Origin: Adenophora triphylla var. japonica | Lineage: Eukaryota; Streptophyta; Magnoliopsida; Asterales; Campanulaceae | Direction of reading: 5' to 3' | Length of the DNA stretch: 64,000 bases | Assembly: GCA_022495995.1 (NCBI GenBank) | Contig: JAFEMH010002443.1 | Coordinates: 1-64,000, forward strand | Shown: positions 11,608 to 21,155 of the stretch, in pieces | Position numbering within the stretch: the first letter of the stretch is position 1 | How the letters are laid out: each line of letters begins with the position of its first letter | The notes under the pieces: model-generated | Database searches by the model: none | What the model saw: the letters and a program-made list of their open reading frames with translations, nothing else | What the model was told of the DNA's origin: nothing | Position numbers and translations under genes: made by a program

Positions 11608-11621
11608 GGTCCGTACGGACC
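11608..11621. promoter_or_regulatory. Palindrome tag of element A next to the TATA box
   Basis: A perfect GGTCCGTACGGACC ending 20 bp before the TATA box at 11642, a position suited to a promoter-proximal operator. Confidence 0.88.
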
Positions 11622-11641
11622 TCTTTGCTCCGAAATTTTTA

Positions 11642-11650
11642 CTATAAATA
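11642..11650 (+). promoter_or_regulatory. LTR TATA box of element A
   Basis: CTATAAATAG followed about 30 bp later by a C/T-rich tract, the usual plant LTR promoter layout. Confidence 0.7.
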
Positions 11651-12467
11651 GAGGGCTTCCCCTCCTCATTTTGGCACACCTCCCTCTTCTCTCTTCCTCC
11701 CTTAGCCTTCTGGCTCCCCTCTAAGTCCTCTCGAGGCACTCCCGGCCCCTTTCGGATCCTTAGAGGCCTTGAGCTCCCTTGTGGTGCTCAGAAGCCTCCA
11801 GCGCTCCCGCGATGCTCCCGCGCTGCCCGAGGCACTCTCGAGGTACTGAGGCCCCTCGTGGTACTCCGAGGCCTTGCACAGTCTTTCCACGGTGTCCGGC
11901 TCTTTCCGAGTCAAACCGACGATCCCAAACCACGCCGAAACTGCCGAGTGACTCCTGCCACCACAACGCACGCCGAACCTCTGCCCGAGTGATCCCGACG
12001 ATCCCCACGCACGCCGAACCTCTGCCCGAGCGCAGCCTGCAACCTCAACTCACGCCGAAACTCTGTCCGCAGACAACCGGTCCCTCCCGAAGCAATCCCG
12101 ATCCGTACCGGAACGCTACTCCGACCTCAAGCACTATTCCCCAGCGGAAGACAGACACGAACCAACATTGGTAAGGCTTCCTTCCTATACTATTTCAATA
12201 CATTTCCATACATAGCATACAATGTAGACATCCGATACAGCATGCATTTTTAAAAGCGCACACACACACACACAACATTTAAAGGATATTAGGGGTATCC
12301 GAAAGACTCGTTTTACGAGGCTACTCGGGTGAGCTCTAATATTCTAATATTCTCTTCCCGAGGAGTCATCTGACCTCCGAACTCAAAATCTCATCACACA
12401 AAAACAGTTTAAAATTATCTTTAAAGCGATGCCCTTTTCAATGTTTTGGGCTTAATAAAAACGGCGT

Positions 12468-12579
12468 GGCGACTCTACAAATGCGAAAACAAACGGCGAG
12501 ACACCTCCAACCTGAAAACGCTGCAAAGCGGGGAAAATGCCAGATGCCGGGGCCGCGAGGCCTGCTCGGATCCGGGTAA
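12468..12579 (+). other. Primer-binding-site-like motif and leader remnant
   Basis: TGGCGACTC at 12468-12476 fits the start of a primer site complementary to a tRNA 3' end, as in Tat/Ogre-type elements. About 100 bp of GC-rich leader-like DNA follow before the Harbinger junction. A primer site belongs after a 5' LTR, so this LTR may belong to a second, truncated copy. Confidence 0.45.
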
Positions 12580-13573
12580 TTTCATATGCGCAAACATGTT
12601 TTCCTCCGTATAGTGAATGAAATCACTACTAATGATGAATATTTAAACAAAGTCGAAACGCTACAGGCAGACAAAGCCTTTCATCATTGCAAAAATGTAC
12701 TGCAGCTATGAGAGTTTTGGCGTATGGGACATCAGCCGACGCGGTTGATGAGTACATGAGAATGAGTAAAACAGTGACAAGAGAGTCACTTATGAGATTT
12801 GTAGAAGGTATAATTTCAAATTTCGGTAGCCAATATCTCAGAAGTCCTAATGAAGAAGATTTAAGAAGACTACTATATTTCGGGGAACAACGTGGATTTT
12901 CGGGCATGATGGAAAGTATTGATTGCATGCATTGGGAATGGAAAAATTGTCCTAAAGCTTGGGCTGGACAATTTGCAGGAAGAAGTGGAAAACCAACTCT
13001 TATTTTGGAAGCTGTTGCATCATATGACTTGTGGATATGGCATGCTTTTTTTGGAACACCAGGTTCTTGCAACGATATCAATGTACTTCACAGATCTCCT
13101 ATTTTCAATGATATTTTGGAAGGTCAACCACCCGAAGTTAGATATGTCGTGAATGGACGCGAAAGTAATATGGGATATTATCCCACAGATGGCATCTATC
13201 CAAGCTGGGTTGCATTTGTGAAATCAATTGCTTCTCCTACAATTCAAAAATACATGATGTTTGCTCAATGTCAAGAGGCTGCTAGAAAAGATGTTGAGCG
13301 AGCTTTTGGGGTTCTCCAATCTCGTTTTGGATTTATCAAACGCCCATGTCTTGTCTGGGATCATATTATTGGTATAATTATGATTGCTTGTATAATTATG
13401 ATTGTTTGTATCATCATCGTGATGATCAACATTTTCAATACTCTACTCAACGAGTTGCTAGCTTAGCCACATATATGACTAACAAGGAACAACTTCGTAA
13501 TAGAGAAACTCATACAATACTTAGAGATGATTTGATTGAGCACATTTGGCAAAAATTCGGCGAAGATGATTAA
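12580..13573 (+). pseudogene. PIF/Harbinger transposase, copy 1, 5'-truncated
   Basis: From Met at 12687 a frame of 259 codons matches the DDE superfamily 4 transposase of PIF/Harbinger. It has SIDCMHWEWK (first Asp, residue 79), GSCNDINVL (second Asp, residue 130) and DVERAFGVLQSRF (Glu, residue 204). Homology to copy 2 (37207-38663) begins at about 12580. A segment of roughly 160 bp present in copy 2 (about 38355-38510) is missing, so the frame ends at 13466 and the last part (13467-13573) continues in another frame. The upstream half was replaced by element A sequence. The enzyme would cut and join Harbinger ends; this copy is inactive. Confidence 0.9.
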
Positions 13574-13966
13574 TTATGTAATTTTCATTTCATGTATTGT
13601 AATTTTATTTTATTTCATGTATTTGTAATATTTTAAGTTTATTTTCAATTTGAGTTTTAATTTTGATTGATAATTTTTATTAAGTGATTTTTTTTACGAT
13701 TATTATAAATTTATAGTTAAATATATTTTTATTGATTTATTACAAGATTAGAAAAATAATATAAATTGAGTATTGATAATATATGATAAATTAAATAAAA
13801 GATAATTTAAAGCGATATTATGAGTTAGGTTGGATTGGGTTGCTAATGGAGGATAAAAAAAAAAGTTGAGTTGTAGATGTAAGTTGGATTGGTGGAAGAG
13901 AGAGAAATAATATTTAATTATTGGGTTGGGTTGAAAAGGGTTGCTGATGGCCATAGTCTTAGACTA
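13574..13966 (+). other. Harbinger copy 1 3' non-coding DNA and probable terminus
   Basis: AT-rich and collinear with 38664-38995. It ends in gggttgctgatggcc, whose complement (GGCCATCAGCAACCC) resembles TCCATCAGAGAAC at 13969, a possible left terminus of copy 2. Confidence 0.5.
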
Positions 13967-14292
13967 AGTCCATCAGAGAACTTTTTATTGGGTTGGGACA
14001 CATAAGACAAAGAAGGAAAATGAAAGAAAAAAAGAAAAAGAAAAGAAAAGAAAGCCAACGACCTTGCCCGGTCTATGCCTGTCAGCCGGCATGGGGCGGG
14101 TCTTTCACTTTTCCATCCAAGTAATACACATGTCACAATATGATTGGAGCAAAGATGTTTCTAATTTTCCTTTTTAATATATATCTAAAATAACTGTAAA
14201 CGAATATATTTTTTATAAAAAAAAAACACCAAAATTTTTTATTTTTCATCCTCTGTAAATAGAGACGAGTTTGGGATTTTTTAGACACAGTC
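13967..14292 (+). other. 5' non-coding region of Harbinger copy 2
   Basis: Begins with a possible terminal repeat (TCCATCAGAGAAC). It includes an A/G-rich tract at 14020-14060 and then AT-rich DNA before the ORF1 start. No gene. Confidence 0.45.
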
Positions 14293-14621
14293 ATGAATCC
14301 AAATTTTCAGTTGTTTTCAAAGCCCGAGGAATATGGCAATTCTCAAAATTATCCAAACACTCAATTTTATTATAACTCTCAGAATTTTGTAAACCCTCAA
14401 AATATTTCAAATTTCGAAAATGATCCAAACTCTCAAATTTCTCTGAACCACAATTTCTTTCCTACAACTACAATGTCCAAAGCTCCCAGAATGTTTCACG
14501 AAATTTATTTCAATATTTTGAACAAACAAACACAAATACTCAAACAGACCCAAAGGCTGTAAGTTGGCTTGTAAAAGAAGACGTAGCTCTAATGTCGAGT
14601 TGGATTTTTGTAAGTGAAGAT
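14293..14621 (+). pseudogene. Harbinger ORF1 (SANT/Myb-like protein), N-terminal piece
   Basis: The Met at 14293 begins an Asn/Gln-rich N-terminus (residues 1-60). A change of frame near 14550 is then needed to read PKAVSWLVKEDVALMSSWIF, the first helix of the SANT-like domain of plant Harbinger ORF1 proteins. The coding sequence stops abruptly at 14621, where the LTR of element C begins. ORF1 proteins help the transposase bind DNA and enter the nucleus. Confidence 0.7.
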
Positions 14622-15912
14622 TGTTGGTCCCAAAGGTGCAACAAGAGTATGAAAACAGCTAGAGGGGGGGTGAATAGCTGTATAAAAAATTTCTATTCTT
14701 TTCAAAAATTCAACCTTTACTTACTTATGCTGAAAGTGTGGTCGACCGCAAAAGTAAAATTGTGGTCGATCGCGCGGTTGAAAATGAGCTTAGGCAGATT
14801 TGTACTATAAACATTATTCAATATACGGTTGGATGTAAATGAAGATCAAACACAAGGAATGATAAGAAAACTTTAAGAAAACAAAATGTAAAGTGCAGGA
14901 AGTAATAACACGATATTTGGAGAGGTTCAATCGTTAATGATCTACGTCCTCTACCAAGATGGTTAGTCTTGGATTTTTTAATGGAGATAGTATATTGATT
15001 TAAGTATCTATTACAAGGGATAAGAATTTAGAATCTATCTCAAATCTAACTATCTTTTTCTATGAAGCTAATCCAAGACAATAACCAGTGTATGTGTGTG
15101 TGTGCAAGATTCAAGAGCTTTTTATAATGTTAAAGATAGAGCTTGATGAATCTGGGAGTGGTTACAAGGCTTGAGAGTTTTCTGGGTAAGATATTCTTGA
15201 AATCTTTGATGTGTTTGAAGATTCAAAGGATTCTGGAGATTCTGAGCTTCAACACTTTGAGGATTATAACAACGTCTCTTTGAACTCAAGCTTATTGGTT
15301 GATTCTTCAGGCTTGATCACAAGGTCTATTTATAGCCTTGGAATAAAAGTAGCCGTTGGAATTTCTTGTTGAGCAAGCTTCAAGGACAATGTGTTGTTGA
15401 TGTCTAATTAGAGTACGTGTCCTTTTTATCTCCATGTTGCAGAGTTAGTGGCAAGGTGGTATGTTGGTATGTCCTTTGTATGCGATAACCCAGCTGTCAC
15501 TAATTTGAATTTCTTTGAGCGAATTCTGCAACGGTAAAATTCTCTGAGTTAACTCTGAGTTGAGATCAGAGTTAATATCTCAATCTTCAAGTTGGCTAAG
15601 GACTGTGCGGTTTGGCAAGACATACAGTCAGGAATGAAGTGCGGTCAGCCACTGAGTGCGGTTGGCATGTTTGAAGCAGTTTGCATATTGATGCAGTTGC
15701 CATTTGCATGCGGTCAATGAGCTGACTTGTTGCCTTGAAATGCCAATGCGGTCGCACTAGGAGGGTGCGGTCGACCGCATGTTGCACATGCTCAGTCCTT
15801 TCCTGAGCCAAAACATTTAGAAAATTTTAACCTATTTTCACCTACTCAATAAAAATAGGTGATGGTATCAATCAAATCAAGTAATAGGAGGGATTTATAA
15901 TAAGCATACTCA
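14622..15912 (-). repeat. 3' LTR of element C
   Basis: Begins TGTTGGTCCC (outer end) and closes in ..TACTCA beside a pyrimidine tract, read on plus. The TATA box is at 15326-15335 (CTATAAATAG on minus). Palindrome tags lie at 14738-14749, 14762-14780 and 15604-15779. Compared with the 5' LTR it lacks about 85 bp near 14740. Confidence 0.8.
15604..15779. promoter_or_regulatory. Cluster of TGCGGTCGACCGCA tags and half-sites in U3 of element C
   Basis: TGCGGT recurs at about 15605, 15639, 15656, 15708, 15747 and 15766; the last is the full palindrome TGCGGTCGACCGCA. The cluster is upstream of the LTR TATA box in the element's own orientation. Confidence 0.85.
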
Positions 15913-15930
15913 ATAATCTCCTCCTATTTG
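15913..15930 (-). other. Polypurine tract of element C
   Basis: On the minus strand CAAATAGGAGGAGATTAT directly precedes the LTR terminus TGAGTATGC, the expected plus-strand primer position. Confidence 0.65.
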
Positions 15931-16420
15931 ATTGAGTTCATTACCTACTATAACAAAGGCTAATTCATTGTACTTGGTAATAACATGTCCAAATGATTTA
16001 AGAATGGTAAATCATGTCCCAAGTCAATGCACACACTAAGCCTAAATCATAGATTTCTAACTTCCTATAAAATGAAAAGAATTTTACATAGGGAAGTAAG
16101 AAATAAACATTTAGTGCATTCAAATGATGATAGTATGAAGTGCATGACTGCATTTAAACTAAATGAATGAATCATGCATAAGTATGAGATAAGCTGGATT
16201 AGCTATATGCATGAGTTATAAAATAATGCAGTCATTATTATACAAACAAGTAGTTTGAATGAATAAAATTTTTCAAGGGATAATGATGCATTTCAAACTT
16301 AAGAGAATAATAATTGTAGCTTACAGACTTTTCTAAGTTTAAACAAAAATAGGAAGCAGTAAACAAAAAGGCTTTCAGAGTCTTCAATCTTCCAATCTCA
16401 ATCACCAAAAATAGCAGGTC
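15931..16420. other. Element C non-coding region between extra ORF and 3' LTR
   Basis: AT-rich, with no ORF of note. Confidence 0.5.
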
Positions 16421-17330
16421 TTAATTTTCTTTAGCTTTTGGGAGGAGGAGGAGGAGGAGGAGGCATATCAAAACTATCACGATCACGAATGATGACATAG
16501 TTGTTGACAGCAGGATCAACTTGAGGAGCAGGGCTGGAGGAAGATCTTCTGGCATGTGAAAAGCATAAGCTTCAGCACCAATAGCTTGAAGTACTCTCCT
16601 TAACTCAGCAGCTTCTCCATGGGTGGCAGCTTCCAGTGCAGTCAGCTGATGCTCCATGCTCTGAAAATTACCTCTTGATGAGTTTGTAAGAATTTCAATC
16701 CTTAAAGTTTGGTAGTCAATCCTGTTGGAGTGAATGCCTATGCTTTCCCTTACACTCTTGATTCTATCTCCCAGAATTGTAAAAGTAGCTTTGATTGAAG
16801 TATCAATGTAATCATCAACTTTCTTAATTCTGCCCATTACTTCTGATTTATCTAAAGCCATTGCTCTAGACATTTCTTCTACAACGAATTTCATCTCAGA
16901 TGCTAAGCCATGTTGAAGAGCTTGAGTCATCTTTTTCATATCTTCTTTAATGAATTCCTGAGTGATAGAGTTTTCTAAAGTAGAAGTAGGAACAAATGGA
17001 GTGATAGGGGTAGCTTGCTGGCTTGAGCTTGTGCATGTTTGACCAGACATGATGTCTTTAAATTCCTTAGTTAGGTGAACACTCTCCCCCTTAATGGTTT
17101 CAATCAAAAGGGAGGGAAGAGAGTCAACTTTGGTATGGAGGCTTTTGTGGGCAGCAGCAAGAGAGGATTGATTTTTGAGGAGTTGAGCAATCTGACTCTG
17201 GTTATCTAACTGGATAGATGTTAAAGTCTCAATGGATTGAAGGATTTGATCAAGACTGAATTTAGGGATAGGTTGAGGAGACTGAATGGGGCTTTGAGGT
17301 GGAGTGTTGGAAAAGAATGCAGGCTAGTTG

Positions 17331-17348
17331 CGATTGACCGTGCGGTCA
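17331..17348. promoter_or_regulatory. Element C palindrome variant within the extra ORF
   Basis: cgattgaccgtgcggtcaga: TGACCG-TG-CGGTCA, an imperfect copy of the family tag, inside coding sequence. Confidence 0.75.
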
Positions 17349-17953
17349 GAGGTAGCCTTTGGTAGATCAGGTTCAACTTCTTTACTAAGGCCATCATCTT
17401 GGCCACCAAAATTTTCTTGGGCAAAATTTTCATTCACATTATCACCATCAATTTTATCATCATATGACCTCTCAGCATCAACATCATCATCATTAGACAT
17501 AACAACAATTTTATCATCTTTTTCAGGTTTCTTCAGGTTTCTTCAAGTATTGATTCTTGATCCAAATGCTAGCTTCATCATCTGCTACAACATTGTTGAA
17601 TTTCTTCACAGCATGTACCTGAATAGAGGGAATGGAGTCTGCTAAATCATCAGACAGTTCTTCATCACTATCTTCAAGGCCTAAGTCAGAAATGGTCTTT
17701 CTGACATTGACAATTCTTGGCTTTTTCTTTGGGGAGGATTGGTCATCAGTGTTCTTTCTCTTCTCCCCGTGAGATGGAGCACCAAACAAGTGATCATAGA
17801 TTTGTTTTTCCTTCACAGCAGTTGGTGTGGAATCTTGATGAATGATTGGAGAATTGGGTTTTGATGGATTAGATTTTGATGGTATGGGGGAACTAGGCTT
17901 AGAAACTCTTGGAACAGGAGCACTAAATTTTGAAAGCTTCACTGGTTTGGGAA

Positions 17954-17986
17954 CTGCGGTCGACCGTTTAGGTGCGATTGACCGTG
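17954..17986. promoter_or_regulatory. Element C palindrome copies within the extra ORF
   Basis: ctgcggtcgaccg (near-full palindrome) at 17954, followed 19 bp later by the variant gtgcgattgaccgtgg. Both lie inside the Lys/Pro/Ser-rich coding segment. Confidence 0.8.
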
Positions 17987-18509
17987 GATTTTCAGTTGGC
18001 TTGTCTTGTCTTGGTTCATGAATTTTGATCCCACCAGCTTTTCTTGGTGGATCAACAAATCTATCCTTCTTTTTAGGTTGATCTTCAGCCTTGTCTTTTC
18101 CTTTGGCCCTTCTGGCCATTTCTCTTGAATTCTCCTTTTCTTGATCCTTCTAAGCAATAAGATCTCTCTCAATTTTCTTTGGGCCTTTAAGAGGCACAAA
18201 TTCTTCAACAGGATCCTTTTTCCAGAACTGGATATACAACTCTTTTCCAAACCTGTTTCTAAAAGCTTGCATGTGTTTCCTGGTGAAGACTTTGGACTTG
18301 GGAATTTCATCTTGCAATTCCTTATGCCTTTCAATGTATTGGCCTATCCTGATTGTCTGAGCCAGAATGAGAGAAATGAGCCTGGTGTGAGTTCTATACT
18401 TGTTGTGACCAACTGCCTCATTCTTTTGATACTCCAGAATGCTGTCTAACAAACGTTGGTAAATGATTTTGGGCCAATGTAGTTTTGTACCCAAAAATAT
18501 TGACAAGTT

Positions 18510-18970
18510 TTACTTGAGTTCTAGCATACCCATTTTTCCTCTTAAGTACATGAATCTCTTGGAGTCTAGAGCCTTGGTGAGGATATCTGCAATTTGATTG
18601 TCAGTACCAACATGCTCTAAATGAATGTTACCTTTTTCAACATGATCCTTGAGAAAATGATACTTGATATCAATGTGCTTGGTTTTAGAATGCATGACAG
18701 GGTTGTTTGATACTGCAATGGCTGATTTATTGTCACAATAGATTGGACAATTTCCTTTATGGACACCATAGTAAACTAATTGTTGCTTCATCCACAGTAA
18801 CTGGCAACAACAACTCCCAGGTGCAATATACTCAGCCTCCGTTGTTGAAACAGAAACTGGAGCTTGTTTCTTACTGGCCCATACAACAAGTCGATTTCCA
18901 AGGAAATGACATGTTCCACTAGTGCTTTTCCTGTCAATTGTGCAAGCTGCATAATCTGCATCTGAGTAAC
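18510..18970 (-). pseudogene. RNase H domain of element C (C-terminal pol)
   Basis: Reads YSDADYAACTIDRKSTSGTC, then STTEAEYIAPGSC (catalytic Glu region), YCDNKSAIAVSNNP (Asp) and HIDIKYHFLKDHVEKG. These are the standard copia RNase H motifs in order. It ends with the KMGMLELK tail and a stop at 18510. At 18970 its N-terminal side is cut by the solo LTR; the preceding codons resume at 20251. Confidence 0.9.
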
Positions 18971-20250
18971 TGATGGATGTGGTTTTACCCATCCAAAAGA
19001 TATGTTCCTAAGCTTATTTTCTGTTCGAAACCTTGAAAATTTAATGTATTTTCTAGTGTTTTATAAGTACAGGGACTAAAGTGAAATTTGACAGAAAAAG
19101 AGGAGAAAAAGCTTAGTTTGGAAAGTTCAGTGACTAAAATGTAAAAGAGAAAAATACAGTGAACAAATTACAATTGTGAATAATAATTTGAAGGAAAAGA
19201 CCAAAAGTCTCTGTACATGTGGGCTGTGGCGCAGATTGTTGGGCGGCCGCTGAGGTGTGAAATTGCATGGCATGAAATGGTTGTTTACATGGGCGAATTG
19301 GTCCGGATCTCTTAATGCTTGGGCCTGCTTTCACACTTTTGACAGCCCTAGGTTATTATAAAAAGGAGGATTGGTTTTTTTTGACAACAGGGAGAGGACG
19401 GCTACTGTAGCGAGGGGGAAACTATTCATTCATGCCGTGGCACTATTCCTATTCCAAGGAAGAACAAAATTCCTTTCTTCCGTCTTAATATTACGATTCG
19501 ATTTGAGGTTTTTATGTTTATTTATTTTAATTTTGTGTTTCGACAATGAATATGAGTAGCTAATTTTTCTATTTCATGGATTGGATGTAGTGGTTGTTAA
19601 GTTTCTATGCTAAAACAATTTTAATTCTTCCAAACTTTCTCGTTCATATTTGATGAAATATTTATCATTCATTTATTTGTTTTAGATTGTTGCACTACCG
19701 TGGACAATTTATCTAGAGATCATTATTTCATCGATTAGGTTTAATTGTTGACCTACCGGAATACAAGAAAACCTAGATTTATTTATTTCTTATTTGCTTA
19801 ATGAGTTTCTTGAGTATTGTTTTGACCTACCGAAATTTACAATACGATAGAAATATTGGGGTTGCAATTCGAACGCCAAACGTCCCAATCCCTAGTCAAG
19901 TGAAAGAATCTTTGAACGAGATTGTTATTTTTATTATCTATTAAACCCTAGCATAGAAAAGGAGACAACTATGAAATCCAATCCGTGAATTCTTTTAATC
20001 TGATTAAATCCTTGTTAATTGTTTGCTTGTTTTCTTTAGTTTCAATAATTATTTTAGTTTCTTGCTTTATTAGTTTAATCAATCAAAAATCAAACCCCCG
20101 CCCTTGGTTACTTTTACATCAATTAAATCAACTTGTTAATTCACTCAAGTCTCTGTGGATTCGACCCTTGCTTGTGCATACTACTACAACGGTAGCTAGT
20201 ACACTTGCTAGGTATTTTATAACACAGTGGAAATTTCATCCATCAGTAAC
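18966..20250 (+). mobile_element. Solo LTR (1275 bp, 18971-20245) with GTAAC target duplication
   Basis: GTAAC at 18966-18970 and again at 20246-20250 bracket a segment with short inverted ends TGATGGATG...CATCCATCA. It has a TATA box at 19357 (TATAAAAA) on the plus strand and no protein-coding content. TG..CA ends plus a 5-bp duplication identify a solo LTR left by LTR-LTR recombination. It is inserted into the pol gene of element C, so it is younger than C. The 3' part (TCTGTGGATTCGACCCTTGC) recalls Ty3/gypsy Athila-type LTRs, a weak family guess. Confidence 0.85.
19357..19364 (+). promoter_or_regulatory. TATA box of the solo LTR
   Basis: TATAAAAA in an otherwise AT-moderate context; sets the LTR orientation as plus. 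Confidence 0.6.
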
Positions 20251-21155
20251 CTATAAGATTAAAAGATGATTCTTTGGAATATCAAAGTCCAAGGTTAATA
20301 GTTCCAGATAGATAACGAATAATACGTTTTACAGCTACAAGATGTGCTTCTCCAGGGTCTACTTGATAGCGAGCACAAACGCAAACACTAAACATGATAT
20401 CTGGCCTACTAGCAGTCAAATATAGTAAGGAGCCAATCATACCTCGATACAGAGTTTGATCAACTTTCTTACCTTTCAAGTCTTTGTCTAACTTGTTATT
20501 GGTAGCCATATGAGTGTCGTATGCTTTTGCATTTTCAAGTCCAAATTTCTTGATTAGGTTTTTAGTGTATTTTGCTTGGCTAAGGAAGATACCTTCACCA
20601 CATTGCTTGATTTGAAGCCCAAGGAAGAATGTGATTTTTCTCATCTCAAACTTGCTTTTCATGAGCTTCTCAAAACGCTTACACAAAATTTTATTAGTAG
20701 AGCCAAAAATGATATCATCAACATATATTTGAACAAGTAGAGTGTGATCATTATATTTGGCAATGAAAAGAGTTGTGTCGATTTTATCTCGTTTGAAGCC
20801 CTTTTCTAAAAGAAATTTAGATAGAGTATCATACCATGCTCTTGGAGCTTGTTTGAGTCCATACAAAGCTTTTTGAAGTTTGTAGACATGATCAGGATGT
20901 TGGTTGTCTTCAAATCCAGGGGGTTGTGCAACATAGACTGTCTCTTGAAGTTCACCGTTGAGAAATTCGCTCTTCACATCCATTTGATAAAGCTTGAATC
21001 TTTTGAAGGATGCATAAGTTAAAATTCTTATAGCTTCAAGTCTTGCAACGGGGGCAAAGGTTTCATCGTAATCGATTCATTCTTCTTGTCTATATACTTG
21101 AGAAACCAACCTTGCTTTATTTCTTGTGATGATTCCATTCTCATCCATCTTATTT
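20251..21155 (-). pseudogene. Reverse transcriptase of element C
   Basis: 20282-20983 reads [37 protein letters not shown] and [15 protein letters not shown] (the YVDD catalytic motif), then [16 protein letters not shown]. The N-terminal fingers lie at about 20984-21155 in other frames. A nonsense codon ends the ORF at 20282, before the segment that continues toward RNase H. The enzyme would copy element RNA; this copy is broken. Confidence 0.88.

Larger units (their letters stand above)
11100..12467 (+). mobile_element. Probable LTR of element A, left border unresolved
   Basis: The region holds four palindrome tags, a TATA box (11642-11650), a pyrimidine-rich start-site region and a GC-rich leader-like stretch. 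It ends in an AATAAAA-containing tail just before a TGGCGACTC motif at 12468. I could not locate a second copy to define the ends, so the borders are estimates. Confidence 0.45.
1..12579 (+). mobile_element. Element A: decayed Ty3/gypsy (Tat-type) retrotransposon, 5' part outside window
   Basis: The plus strand reads, in order: a retropepsin, integrase fragments, an integrase C-terminal tail, A-rich repeats, a minus-strand ORF remnant, several tandem arrays, and an LTR-like region with a TATA box at 11642. A pol region followed by a long 3' region with tandem repeats and an antisense ORF is the established layout of Tat/Retand-type plant Ty3/gypsy elements. Reverse transcriptase and RNase H are not recognisable where they would be expected (540-1560). 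Every ORF is frame-broken. The right border meets Harbinger-like DNA at about 12580. I could not fix the LTR start, so the lineage call is well supported and the borders are not. Confidence 0.75.
16421..18506 (-). pseudogene. Extra ORF downstream of pol in element C (Sirevirus env-like position)
   Basis: Three minus-strand frame segments follow RNase H. 18506-18150 reads PKIIYQRLLDSILEYQKNEA and KHMQAFRNRFGKELYIQFW. 18119-17523 is Lys/Pro/Ser-rich with SPKKKPRIVNVRKT. About 17500-16421 is Gln/Leu-rich and helical. The position matches the env-like ORF of Sireviruses, but I see no signal peptide or genuine membrane segment. The hydrophobic tail of the last 1-frame segment appears only after a one-base slip near 16560; the neighbouring frame ends in polyproline. 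In-frame palindrome tags occur at 17331 and 17954. Resemblance to plant retrotransposon ORF1-like proteins is possible; the function is unknown. Confidence 0.55.
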
